A DNA stretch of 22,740 nucleotides from DATKZH01 sp964475955 (GTDB lineage: Bacteria; Planctomycetota; Planctomycetia; Pirellulales; Thermoguttaceae), in the NCBI GenBank assembly GCA_964475955.1, contig CAYYZY010000127.1, positions 1 through 22,740 on the forward strand. The letters are read 5' to 3'. Shown piece by piece: positions 14,608-22,149 of the stretch. Position 1 is the first letter of the stretch. Each line of letters begins with the position of its first letter. The notes beneath the pieces are model-generated. The model was not told the DNA's origin, searched no databases, and was given only the letters and a program-made list of their open reading frames with translations. The position numbers and the translations under genes were made by a program.

Positions 14608-15549
14608 ATGGCTGAGTTGAGTTTGGACATCTTGTCGGAGGTCGTCGAGAGCTGCAAGGCAGGTGCCGACGAGGCCGCCGTGGCGATGGGCCGGGCGCTC
14701 GACGCCGAGCTCCAGCTCTCGGTCGGCGATCCCGGCTCGGTCGACACCAAGGCGTTGCCTGAGGGCCTCTCGGGCCCCGGATTGGCGGTCGTGCTCACCG
14801 TCGGTGGCGGGGCGGCCCTGGTGCTGCTTTCGGAAAGCTCGGGATTCCTGCCGGCCTGGTACGGCGAGCCCGATCCGACCGGCGAGAGCAAGCTGGCCAC
14901 GCTGGCTCAAGAGTTGGGCGTGTGCCTGCTGCCCGACGACTACATGCCCGACGCCTTCACGGCCTCCAAAGTCGCCAGCCTGGACGACGCCGTGGCCGAG
15001 CACGGCGTGGCCGACGGCGCGGCCCTGCTGCCGCTTGAGATTCAAGGAGCCGGAGAAGCCCGGGCAACGGCCTATCTTGTGTGGCCCGCAAGCCGTGCGG
15101 CTTCTGAGTCGGATGAGGACGCCGCCGAGCAGGCCCCTCAAGCGAGTGCCGCAGCCCCCTCCCAAGAGGCGGCTCCCGAACCCAGTGCACAAAGCCCCGG
15201 GCCGCCGGATTCGGTGGGAGAGCCGAAGGCCGGGGTCCCACAACCTGCGCAACGGCGTGTCCTCAGCGCGCGCGATCTGCCCAAGTACACGCGCAGTCTC
15301 TTGCGGATCAAGCTGCCGGTCGTCGTGACCCTCGCCCGGACGAGGCAAACGGTCGGCCAGGTCACCAAGTTCGGTCCCGGTTCGATCATCCAGTTCGACA
15401 AGTCGTGCGAGGAGACGCTCGAACTGGAAGTGGGCCGGCGAACCGTGGCGAACGGGGAGACGGTCAAGGTGGGCGACAAGTTCGGGCTGCGCATCACGTC
15501 GATGATCCTCCCCGACGAGCGTTTCGCACCCATGCGGAAGGCCGAATAG
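14608..15549 (+). CDS. FliM/FliN-family (SpoA domain) flagellar motor switch-like protein
   Basis: 313 residues. Residues 1-160 form an alpha/beta domain with weak FliY/CheC- or FliM-middle-like character (LDILSEVVESCKAGADEAAVAMGRALDAE). The ExxN phosphatase signature of CheC is not visible, so it is probably structural. Residues 161-220 are an Ala/Pro/Glu-rich linker. Residues 228-300 are a SpoA domain typical of FliN: YTRSLLRIKLPVVVTLARTRQ, GPGSIIQFDKSCEETLELEV, GETVKVGDKFGLRI. FliN/FliY proteins form the lower C-ring of the flagellar motor switch and bind the export apparatus. No other flagellar or type III secretion gene is in the window. The ATG at 14608 has no strong Shine-Dalgarno sequence, but the homology starts close to it. 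Confidence 0.9.
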   Translation: MAELSLDILSEVVESCKAGADEAAVAMGRALDAELQLSVGDPGSVDTKALPEGLSGPGLAVVLTVGGGAALVLLSESSGFLPAWYGEPDPTGESKLATLAQELGVCLLPDDYMPDAFTASKVASLDDAVAEHGVADGAALLPLEIQGAGEARATAYLVWPASRAASESDEDAAEQAPQASAAAPSQEAAPEPSAQSPGPPDSVGEPKAGVPQPAQRRVLSARDLPKYTRSLLRIKLPVVVTLARTRQTVGQVTKFGPGSIIQFDKSCEETLELEVGRRTVANGETVKVGDKFGLRITSMILPDERFAPMRKAE

Positions 15550-15586
15550 TACTACAGCGCAAGATTGACCAACGGCCGACTTCGAC

Positions 15587-15955
15587 GTGAAGCGGGGCAA
15601 AACGCGTAATCACTTTGGGAAATCTGGACACCGCTCCAGGCTGCCGAATCCCGCATCCGAGTCGAACCTACGCTGTCGTAATAGGCCGTTCCTGCCGGCG
15701 ATGCGCCCCCAACGGCCGTCCGCCGACGAAGGCCAAATGCGGTTCGGCGGGAAGCAGTCGATCTACCCCGTCTACTTCAGTTTCGTCACGCTGACCACGC
15801 TGGGCTACGGCGACATCGTCCCCACGTCGGCCACCGCCCGAATGCTCGCCGCGGCCGAGGCGGTCACCGGGCAGCTCTATCTGGCCGTGCTGGTGGCTCG
15901 GCTGGTGGGGCTGCACATCTCCCAGTCGCCGCGTGACCCCCGGCGAGAACGGTGA
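15587..15955 (+). CDS. K+ channel pore (ion_trans_2-type) fragment, probably 5'-truncated
   Basis: The open frame starts at GTG 15587, with ATGs at 15701 and 15737. Only the C-terminal half is recognisable: YPVYFSFVTLTTLGYGDIVPTSATARMLAAAEAVTGQLYLAVLVARLVGLHI. It holds the complete selectivity filter TLGYGD and the following inner helix. The first transmembrane helix of a two-TM channel is missing. The N-terminal 45-50 residues are basic, low in hydrophobicity and look like translated non-coding sequence, and a stop lies in frame just upstream (15566). No Shine-Dalgarno is visible. The protein is most likely the surviving 3' end of a channel gene; a functional pore cannot form from one helix. 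It lies 37 bp after the FliN-like gene and converges on the Usp gene. Confidence 0.6.
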   Translation: MKRGKTRNHFGKSGHRSRLPNPASESNLRCRNRPFLPAMRPQRPSADEGQMRFGGKQSIYPVYFSFVTLTTLGYGDIVPTSATARMLAAAEAVTGQLYLAVLVARLVGLHISQSPRDPRRER

Positions 15956-15988
15956 GATCCCAGGGGGTATTCGCCGTGGCGCGAAGCG

Positions 15989-17170
15989 TTAGCGCGGCGC
16001 GCCGCCCGGGTTCCAGAGGGGATGCCGGCGGCGAACGTCGGCCTCGACCTGGCGCCAGGAGATGGCGTCCATGATCCGCTGCGCCGTTTCGCGGCACTCC
16101 TTCGCGCGGTGGGGCTTTCCGAGCCGGTCGAACGTCTCGGCGAGGCTCTCCCAGGCCGGCAGGAACATCATGTCGTGGGTCTCGACGCAGTGCTCGAACT
16201 CGCGCCGCGCTTCCTCCAGGAAACCGTGCTCGAGCAACTCGACTCCTCGCCGGTAGTGCGTGCGCAGGTCGGAAAGCTCCTGGTCGATCTTCAGACGAAT
16301 GGCATCTTCCGCCTTGAGCATGACGAGCGAGCAGGGCAGCGAACGCGCCACCTTGCTCGCCACGCTCCCCATCAAGATGCGGGCCAGCCCGGTACGGCCG
16401 ACCGAGCCCATCACGAGCAGGTCGGCCGAGACCTCCGCGGCGCACTCGACGATCCGCTCATGCGCCGCGCCGGAGCGAACCCGCTTCTCCCATGGAAGGC
16501 CGTGGAAGTCGAACCCGCCCAGGAATCGCTCGAATTCCCTGGTTGCCGCCTCGATGCGCTGCTGATCCACGCCGCGGCTTCGCGACGGAATCAGCCCCGA
16601 ATAGCTGGAAAGCGGCCCCACGGCGTGCAGGACGACCAGCCGGGCCTGCCACTTTCGGGCAAGATGGATCGCGTTGGCCAGGGCCCGGCGCGAGGCCGAG
16701 GAGCAGTCGACCGGGCAAAGGATCGACCGGGGCGCGGCGGCGGCCCCGGGCGCGACGACCCAGACGGGCTTGCTCGAACTGCGACACGTTCGCTCCGCGG
16801 TCGTTCCCAGGCGCGGGCCGTCGGCCTCCGAGGGGTTCCTCGATCCGAGCACGACCACGTTCACGTCGTGATCTTCGGCGTGTTGGACGATTTCGTCGAA
16901 GGGCGTTCCTTCGGCGACCCACGTCTCGGCCACGGTCACGCCTTCGCCTTCCAGGCGTTGCCGGAGCTCGGCGAGTCGGCGCGTCACCGATTCCCGCGCC
17001 AGATTCACCAGCTCGCGTTCCTCCGGCGAGGCGTCGTCCAGCTCCGGGAGCACGTGAAGCAGAGCGACCTCCGAGCCAAAGGCCCCGGCCACGGCGCCCG
17101 CCGAAGCCACGACGTCGTCGGTCCGCGGCCCGAAATCGACGGCCACCAGGATTCGCTCCAGCATTTTCAT
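15989..17170 (-). CDS. Tandem universal stress protein (UspA-UspA) with C-terminal helical domain
   Basis: 393 residues from ATG 17170; another ATG lies two codons later at 17164. The first Usp domain (about 3-140) starts MLERILVAVDFGPRTDDV; its nucleotide loop GSRNPSEADGPRLGTTAERTC is only partly canonical. The second (about 145-285, beginning ILCPVDCSSASRRAL) carries GSVGRTGLARILMGS, a full G-2x-G-9x-GS ATP-binding motif. The last 100 residues are charged and helical with a TPR-like repeat (HYRRGVELLEHGFLEEARREFEHCVETHD, then WESLAETFDRLGKPHRAKECRE). Usp proteins respond to starvation and stress in the cytoplasm; the TPR-like tail suggests a partner protein. It is divergent from the PsiE-like gene, with which it may share a regulatory region. 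The TAA stop sits inside a short GC palindrome (CGCGAAGCGTTAGCGCG on the plus strand, about 15982-15998). Confidence 0.92.
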   Translation of the reverse strand: MKMLERILVAVDFGPRTDDVVASAGAVAGAFGSEVALLHVLPELDDASPEERELVNLARESVTRRLAELRQRLEGEGVTVAETWVAEGTPFDEIVQHAEDHDVNVVVLGSRNPSEADGPRLGTTAERTCRSSSKPVWVVAPGAAAAPRSILCPVDCSSASRRALANAIHLARKWQARLVVLHAVGPLSSYSGLIPSRSRGVDQQRIEAATREFERFLGGFDFHGLPWEKRVRSGAAHERIVECAAEVSADLLVMGSVGRTGLARILMGSVASKVARSLPCSLVMLKAEDAIRLKIDQELSDLRTHYRRGVELLEHGFLEEARREFEHCVETHDMMFLPAWESLAETFDRLGKPHRAKECRETAQRIMDAISWRQVEADVRRRHPLWNPGGAPR

Positions 17171-17389
17171 CGCGGCACTCCGACCCTTCGTGGTTTCCGA
17201 AAGCAATGCGCGCTTCTATTGCACAAGAATCTTACGGACTCCGGCGGCCCTGGACAAACGGATTCTCGCAGCCGAGAATTGCGGAAGACCGCACCCCCAA
17301 CGGGGGCCGTCGGTCTCGCGGGGCCGGCCGCCCCCCGTTTCCGGCGATTGACGACGTTCCCGCCCGGGCCGCCGAGGAGCTCCCGAACC

Positions 17390-17833
17390 ATGCGCCGAGT
17401 GATCCGAACCTTCGAGCGATTTATTGTTCTCGCGCTCCTGTCGCTGATGATGGTCGCGGTCCTGGTGGCGACGATCGAACTCGGCGTGATCCTGGTCCAA
17501 GAGCTTCTCAAGCCCCCTTTTCTTCTCTTGAACCTGGAGAAGGTGCTCGAGGTCTTCGGGTTCTTCCTGATGGTGCTGATCGGCCTGGAACTGCTGGAGA
17601 CGATCAAGGCCTATCTTGCCGAGGACACGGTCCACGTGGAGGTCGTGTTCCTCGTGGCCATGGTCGCCGTGGCACGCAAGGTCGTCATTCTGGAAATGGA
17701 GAAGACGAGCCCCGAAGTGCTCTTCGGCATGTCGACGCTGATCATCGCGCTGGCCGCCGGCTACTTCCTGCTCATCAAGGCGTTGACGGCTCCCGATCGC
17801 GACCAACCGGAATCGGGCTCCGACGGCGAGTGA
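17390..17833 (+). CDS. PsiE-like small integral membrane protein
   Basis: 147 residues from ATG 17390, preceded by GAGGAG (17374-17379) at 10 nt. Four hydrophobic segments are visible: about 11-33 (FIVLALLSLMMVAVLVATIELGV), 52-72 (VFGFFLMVLIGLELLETI), 80-100 (VHVEVVFLVAMVAVARKVVIL) and 112-130 (GMSTLIIALAAGYFLLI). The layout and the motifs LIGLELLETIKAYL and VARKVVIL fit the PsiE (phosphate-starvation-inducible) family, which has no established biochemical role. The divergent 219-bp region towards the Usp gene holds a two-part hairpin, AGACCG (17286-17291) with CGGTCT (17311-17316) over an inner CCCCC/GGGGG. No Pho box was recognised, so phosphate control is not shown. Confidence 0.87.
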   Translation: MRRVIRTFERFIVLALLSLMMVAVLVATIELGVILVQELLKPPFLLLNLEKVLEVFGFFLMVLIGLELLETIKAYLAEDTVHVEVVFLVAMVAVARKVVILEMEKTSPEVLFGMSTLIIALAAGYFLLIKALTAPDRDQPESGSDGE

Positions 17834-18168
17834 GCCCCTCGGGTGAGAATTCCCATGAGCCCTGGAAAGCGATCCCGAGACGAGTTGGATCGCGCTGTTG
17901 ATGGGTTCGACGATTCCCAAGCCGCCCGACTCCACCGCCGACCGCGAAGCTTCCGGCCCCGATCGGCCCGCCACCGAAGCCGCCCGCCCGCCGCGTTCCG
18001 GCGAGCCGTCGGCCTGAGGGCTTGCACGGAAACAACCCGTGCAGTTCAGGCGGGCTATCCAGGATTATCCACACGGGCCCGTAGTGATCCGATTCACCGG
18101 GTCCGTCGCCGATCCGGACCGCGTGAATGCGGCTACTACCGACCCCTCGAACGAAGTCTCACAAGGCA
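17834..18168. other. Intergenic region between convergent genes
   Basis: 335 bp between the stops of the PsiE-like gene (plus) and the SDR gene (minus). A small hairpin, TGCACGG (18023-18029) with CCGTGCA (18037-18043) and a 7-nt loop, could end transcription from either side, though it has no U-tract. TTATCCACA, a perfect E. coli-type DnaA box, occurs once at 18065-18073; a single copy with no other origin feature is probably chance. Short open frames here give arginine/proline-rich products and are not convincing genes. Confidence 0.5.
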
Positions 18169-19155
18169 CTACCCTTTGGCGCCCGAGCGCGGGCGGCGGG
18201 ACTTGCCGGAGCGGCGGAAGGCGACCGCCTGGTCGATCAGGGCGCGGACGTCGTACTTCGGTTGGTAGCCGAGCTGGTAGCGGGCCTTGGTCACGTCGAC
18301 GCAGAAGTCCTGGCCGACCGGGTCGACCAGTTCGATCACCTCGATGCCGAGTTGCTCGGCCGCGTAGGTGGCCGCCTCGCGGTAGTCGAACGGATCGTTC
18401 ATGGCGACGTGATACGTCTGGCCTTCGATCCCCTCGGCGGTGAGGGCCAGCAGGTACGACTGCACGCAGTCCTCCACGGCGACGACGTGGCGGCGGAGCG
18501 GCTTGCCGTCGGGATGGAGCAGGGCCACGGTCGCGTCGCGCCCGTCGGCGAAGTCGGCGCGCTGCTTCTCGTCCATCAGCTCCGACCACACGGGCACGCC
18601 GAACGACTCGCCGGCCACGGTCAGGTGCGTGAGGATATCGTCCTCGGAGTGGATCCACGACATGCGGATGACTACCGTGGGCGCGCCCGCCTGGAGGTAG
18701 TACTGCGTGAACATCGTCTCCTCGATCACTTTCGAGAAGGCGTAGTAGCCGGGGTAGGCGGCCATGGGCATGTCTTCGCGGATCGGCACCGGTTGCGGGT
18801 TGAAGTAGATGCCGTTGACGGCGTCGCCGCTGGCCAGGACGACCCGCTTCGGGCGCTTCGTGCGCATGGCCGCGTCGAGCAGGTTGAAAGTGCCCTGGAA
18901 GCTGACCGGGATGACCGCCTCGCGATCCTCCTTGCACGAGGCGAGGTGGATGACGGCGTCGCTCCGGGAGACGAGATCCTCCATCGCTTCGGCGTCGCCG
19001 ACGTCGGCCCGGACCTCCTCGACGCCGTCGACTCCCACGGGCAGGCGGCGGTCGACGGCCGTCACCCGATAGTCGTGTTCCAACAGGGCTTCGCAGAGCG
19101 GGCCGCCCAGCTTGCCGCTGGCCCCGGTGACCATCACTTGCTTGATGTCGGGCAT
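18169..19155 (-). CDS. NAD(P)-dependent oxidoreductase of the extended SDR / epimerase family
   Basis: 328 residues. ATG at 19155 follows GGAGG at 10 nt. The extended-SDR signatures are clear: cofactor loop TGASGKLG (10-17), Asp35 at the end of beta-2 (TAVDRR, favouring NAD), IHLASC (69-74), active-site Ser109 in VLASGD, and Y138xxxK142 in YYAFSK. The VAVEDCVQSYLLAL and TYHVAMNDPFDYREAATYAAEQLG segments are typical of NAD-dependent epimerase/dehydratases acting on (nucleotide-)sugars. The C-terminus is short and basic. It is the last gene of a same-strand set (sugar isomerase, amidohydrolase, VOC protein, SDR) and starts 5 nt after the VOC stop, so those two are co-transcribed. A sugar or uronate dehydrogenase/epimerase role is inferred from this context; substrate unknown. 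Confidence 0.92.
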   Translation of the reverse strand: MPDIKQVMVTGASGKLGGPLCEALLEHDYRVTAVDRRLPVGVDGVEEVRADVGDAEAMEDLVSRSDAVIHLASCKEDREAVIPVSFQGTFNLLDAAMRTKRPKRVVLASGDAVNGIYFNPQPVPIREDMPMAAYPGYYAFSKVIEETMFTQYYLQAGAPTVVIRMSWIHSEDDILTHLTVAGESFGVPVWSELMDEKQRADFADGRDATVALLHPDGKPLRRHVVAVEDCVQSYLLALTAEGIEGQTYHVAMNDPFDYREAATYAAEQLGIEVIELVDPVGQDFCVDVTKARYQLGYQPKYDVRALIDQAVAFRRSGKSRRPRSGAKG

Positions 19156-19160
19156 TTCGG

Positions 19161-19478
19161 TCAGTCCTCCTTGTATTCCATGAACTCGACGACGGCGCCG
19201 TCGTCGGTCTGGTAGAAGCCGACGACGGCGACGCCCGCGTCGAACGGCTCCAACAGCACCTTCATCCCCTTCGAGGCCTCGGCGATGCTGTCGACGCGGA
19301 AGGCGACGTGGGGGCCCTCGCGCACCGGGCCGGTGACCGGCGTGTCGGGCTCGTAGCGGAGCCATTCCACGCGGTAGGGATGCTTTTGAAAGTCGGTGAT
19401 CCACACGCGCGTGGGCTCGATGAACATCTGCCCCGGCTTCTCCTCCGTGGTGACGATGCCGACGTGGTCGAATTGCAT
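19161..19478 (-). CDS. VOC (glyoxalase/bleomycin resistance) superfamily protein
   Basis: 105 residues from ATG 19478, preceded by AGGAGA at 8 nt; the longer open frame upstream shows no homology. It begins MQFDHVGIVTTEE, the first VOC beta-alpha-beta module with a candidate metal-ligand His (H5). The second module is HVAFRVDSIAEASKGMKVLLEPFDAG, with another His at its start, ending in a beta-strand GAVVEFMEY whose Glu is at the usual third-ligand position. A small single-domain metal enzyme (epimerase, isomerase, lyase or dioxygenase) is possible; the family does not allow a reaction to be named. Its tight linkage to the SDR gene (5-nt gap) points to a shared substrate. Confidence 0.85.
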   Translation of the reverse strand: MQFDHVGIVTTEEKPGQMFIEPTRVWITDFQKHPYRVEWLRYEPDTPVTGPVREGPHVAFRVDSIAEASKGMKVLLEPFDAGVAVVGFYQTDDGAVVEFMEYKED

Positions 19479-19561
19479 CCCGGTTCTCCTGGTTGGAATG
19501 GCGTGGTTATGGGCAAGTATGCGCGTGGGGCTCGTGCCTCGACCCACCCTACCTCAGGCGA

Positions 19562-20647
19562 TCACCCTTTCAAGGGGATGACGCGCTCGGCGTTCTCGTA
19601 GTAGATTTTCCGGAGCACGTCGTCGGGCAGGTCGAGGCCGTAGAGCTTCCAGCGGGTATAAACGCCAAATCGGCCGATGTAGTCGGGGTAGTCGAAGTAT
19701 TCGTCGTGGGTCTCGAGGAAACGGAAGTAGCAACGGTAGGCTTCGGGCGAAACGGGCATGTCGAGCCCGAACAGGATCCGGTCCTGGTACTTGACGAAGA
19801 AATCCCGCGCCGTGTACGGCTGGCGCCCCAACTCGTCGATCCGCGCGGAGAAGTCGATGATAACGTTCGGCCGGGAGTCGAGCAACCGGGCGACCGAGGC
19901 GAGGTCCTCCGGGTGGTTGGCCACGTGGGGAAGGATGAACGTCGTGTTCGGGTGCGAGGCGATCATCCGGTTGCGCTGTTCGAGCAAGTCGGCCTTGGAG
20001 AAGTGCGACCCGTGGAAACTCCACGCCGGGAATTCCCGGAGCGTGAGGTAGTGCTCGTTCTCGGCGTCGATGGACTGGAAGAAGGCGGCCGGGTCCGACA
20101 CGTGGATCAGCACTGGCACGCCCAGCTCGCCGGCCCGGTGCCAGATGGGGAACAGGCGCTCGTCGTCGACCGGCAGCATCGCCCCGGAACGATCGCGGAA
20201 GAAGAGCCCCAGTTCCTTGGTGACCTTCAGCCCGCAGGCCCCCAGGGCCAGGTCCTCTTCCAGGTGCTCGATGCAGCGGTCGGGGAAGCCGTCGTCCGCG
20301 AGAAGCACCGGATCGCCCCACTGGGCGAAGTCCGACATGGTCAGCGCGGCGAAGCGGCCCGGGTAGGGCTCCATGTAGTGCTCGACGAAGTGCCGCAGGT
20401 CGCGCCGGGCGATCGTGTACGTGTTGTTTTCCAGCGGGAGCGTGACGTTCCCCGTCACGTTCACCCATCGCTTCACGCCCACGGCGTCCATGACCGCGAC
20501 CAGCTTCTCCGGCGCTAGGTCGCCGAAGAGGTGGTTGTGCGCGTCGACCACGGGAAACCGCGCCCGCTCCGGTTCATGCGACGCCACGTTGAGCAGGCAC
20601 CGCGGCCGGAAATCCTTGAGCAGCACGTCGTCGACCGGCGGATTCAT
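19562..20647 (-). CDS. Amidohydrolase family (TIM-barrel metal-dependent hydrolase)
   Basis: 361 residues. ATG at 20647 follows GGAGG at 8 nt. The metal-site series of the amidohydrolase_2/ACMSD-like branch can be followed: DAHNHLFG (H37, H39), CGLKVTKELGL, VLIHVSDPAAFF, FILPHVANHPED and LFGLDMPVSPE with the late Asp. Members hydrolyse lactones or amides, or decarboxylate small acids. In a cluster with a FucI-like isomerase and an SDR, a sugar-acid lactonase or decarboxylase is plausible but unproven. The protein ends VLRKIYYENAERVIPLKG, the typical 'NAxR' amidohydrolase_2 terminus. It is separated from the isomerase gene by a 25-bp-arm inverted repeat and from the VOC gene by 83 bp. Confidence 0.9.
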   Translation of the reverse strand: MNPPVDDVLLKDFRPRCLLNVASHEPERARFPVVDAHNHLFGDLAPEKLVAVMDAVGVKRWVNVTGNVTLPLENNTYTIARRDLRHFVEHYMEPYPGRFAALTMSDFAQWGDPVLLADDGFPDRCIEHLEEDLALGACGLKVTKELGLFFRDRSGAMLPVDDERLFPIWHRAGELGVPVLIHVSDPAAFFQSIDAENEHYLTLREFPAWSFHGSHFSKADLLEQRNRMIASHPNTTFILPHVANHPEDLASVARLLDSRPNVIIDFSARIDELGRQPYTARDFFVKYQDRILFGLDMPVSPEAYRCYFRFLETHDEYFDYPDYIGRFGVYTRWKLYGLDLPDDVLRKIYYENAERVIPLKG

Positions 20648-20667
20648 CGTTCTCGCCTCCAGCTTTC

Positions 20668-20755
20668 GTAGCAGGCACACTCCGTGTGCCGTCTGCATCC
20701 TCTCCCCAACCGCTTCGCCGCAGCGCGCGAACGGCACACGGAGTGCGCCTGCTAC
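20668..20755. repeat. Long inverted repeat (25-bp arms) between isomerase and amidohydrolase genes
   Basis: The arm at 20668-20692 begins GTAGCAGGCACACTCC; the arm at 20731-20755 is its complement with a single difference, separated by 38 nt. On the minus (mRNA) strand the one mismatch becomes a G-U pair, so the operon transcript could form an unbroken 25-bp stem; the plus-strand RNA would have an A-C mismatch. I associate GTAGCAGGCACACTCCGTGTGCC-type palindromes with dispersed planctomycete repeats, from memory only. It lies 12 nt past the isomerase stop and 21 nt before the amidohydrolase start, where it could attenuate transcription or stabilise the upstream mRNA. Confidence 0.8.
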
Positions 20756-20766
20756 TTCCCGTCCCG

Positions 20767-22149
20767 CTACGGCAAAATCGCCTCGATCCCCATCATCTTG
20801 CAGAAGTCGACCAGGTCGGCGTAGAGCTGCCGGCCGTATCCCAGGCAGGCGTACTCGTTGGTCCAGTTCTCCAGTAATTCGTCGACGTCGCAGTGGGCGG
20901 TGACGAAGCCGTGCGGCCAGAAGGGGATGCCGCACTCGCGGCGGCGCGCGTCGATCTGGTCGGCCGGCGGCTCGAAGATCGAGCACCGGGTGACGACCAT
21001 GGTGAACCGTCCGTTCACCCGGCCCAACCGCGCGAGCACCCCCTCGCCCACCTTGCAGACCAGCTCCACCGAAAGGCCCCCCGCCTCGCCCTCGGTGGGG
21101 ATGCCGTGCTCGGCGAAGCCGGCCGGGCCGAGTTTGCCGGCCAGCGAGGGCGGGCAGGCCCCGTCGCCGATGATCTTGATTTCGCCGGTCTCCTTGTCGA
21201 CGTGCTGGAGGTCGCCGTAGTAGACCGGCTCGGTGCTCAGCTTCGCGAGCAACAGCACGCTCAGCGCCGTGTTGAAGTCGCCCAGCGTCGAGGCGCCGTA
21301 GCCGTCCTCGAGCATCATGCTTTGGGCGAAGCACGTCGCGCTGTAGTCGTCGCCCAGCCCGGGGAACGACTGGATCGTGTACCAGTCCCAGCCGTACTCG
21401 GCCACCAGCTTCTTGATCGCCAGGTAGAGGCGCATCGACCGCTCGTTGACCGGGCTTTCTTCGGGCAGCTTGCCGAAGAGCCGTTCGATGCGCGGCTGGA
21501 GGTCGGCCAGCTCCTCGCCGGAAATCCGCTCGGCGGTGCGGATCAGCTCGGTGGTGTCGCGCGTGTCGACGTCGACGCCGAAATCGCGCATCCACTGGCT
21601 CGGGTCGGCCGCCCCGCAGGTCTGGCCCATGCCGCGCCCGCCGAAGGAGCCGATGGTCGACATGTTGAGCCAGCCCTTCATGTGGGCGGCCCGGCAGAAG
21701 CTCGTGATGCGCTCGATCTCGGCCGGGTCGTCGGCGGCCCCGTAGACGAACTTGTGCGGGATGCCCACCTCCAACAGGGCGCCGTGCATCACCAGGCCGC
21801 CCACCGGGCGCCACCCCTGCGAGCCGGGGTGTGTCCAGACGAGCACGCCCTTGCCGGTCAAGGCGAAATCGCGAATCGCCGCGATCAGGTGCGCGGCCCA
21901 CACCCACGTGCCCGAGAAGAGGATCACGCAGTCGATCCGCTCGTCGTCCTTCATGCGTTTCATGGCGGCCCGGGCTTCGGCCTTCGTGGCCACGACGACC
22001 TCGTGCTCCACCAGCTCGAGGCCCTGCTCCCTAAGGGCCTGCTTCGCGCGGGCGATGAGCTGGTCGTCGATGAACGGTTGGCCCATCGGGTCGAGCAGCC
22101 CGTCCTTGTGAACGCCGTAGACGATGAAGCCGGCGGTCGGTCGAATCAT
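20767..22149 (-). CDS. L-fucose/L-arabinose isomerase-like protein
   Basis: 460 residues. ATG at 22149 follows AGGAGA at 8 nt and overlaps the preceding frame's TGA (ATGA). It begins PTAGFIVYGVHKDGLLDPMGQPFIDD. The central GVLVWTHPGSQGW, then GWLNMSTIGSFGGRGMGQTCGAADPSQWMRDFGVDVDTRDTTELI, is the fold core of FucI-like isomerases (COG2407 type). Candidate metal ligands follow: Glu in SMMLEDGYGASTLGDFNTALS and Asp in YYGDLQHVD. The segment KIIGDGACPPSLAG stands where FucI has its His-Cys-Gly loop. Ketose-aldose isomerisation with Mn2+ is the family activity. It heads a likely sugar catabolic operon with the amidohydrolase, VOC and SDR genes. Family members are often annotated only by fold, so the exact sugar is unknown. 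Confidence 0.87.
   Translation of the reverse strand: MIRPTAGFIVYGVHKDGLLDPMGQPFIDDQLIARAKQALREQGLELVEHEVVVATKAEARAAMKRMKDDERIDCVILFSGTWVWAAHLIAAIRDFALTGKGVLVWTHPGSQGWRPVGGLVMHGALLEVGIPHKFVYGAADDPAEIERITSFCRAAHMKGWLNMSTIGSFGGRGMGQTCGAADPSQWMRDFGVDVDTRDTTELIRTAERISGEELADLQPRIERLFGKLPEESPVNERSMRLYLAIKKLVAEYGWDWYTIQSFPGLGDDYSATCFAQSMMLEDGYGASTLGDFNTALSVLLLAKLSTEPVYYGDLQHVDKETGEIKIIGDGACPPSLAGKLGPAGFAEHGIPTEGEAGGLSVELVCKVGEGVLARLGRVNGRFTMVVTRCSIFEPPADQIDARRRECGIPFWPHGFVTAHCDVDELLENWTNEYACLGYGRQLYADLVDFCKMMGIEAILP

Noticed and set aside
18065..18073. Perfect DnaA box TTATCCACA
   Set aside because: A single copy without clustered boxes, an AT-rich unwinding region or dnaA/dnaN neighbours; a 9-mer is expected occasionally by chance.
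19525..19553. Motif GTGGGGCTCGTGCCTCGACC followed by CACCCTACC in the VOC gene leader, resembling a dispersed repeat
   Set aside because: Only one copy in the window and no good hairpin, so a repeat claim cannot be supported here.
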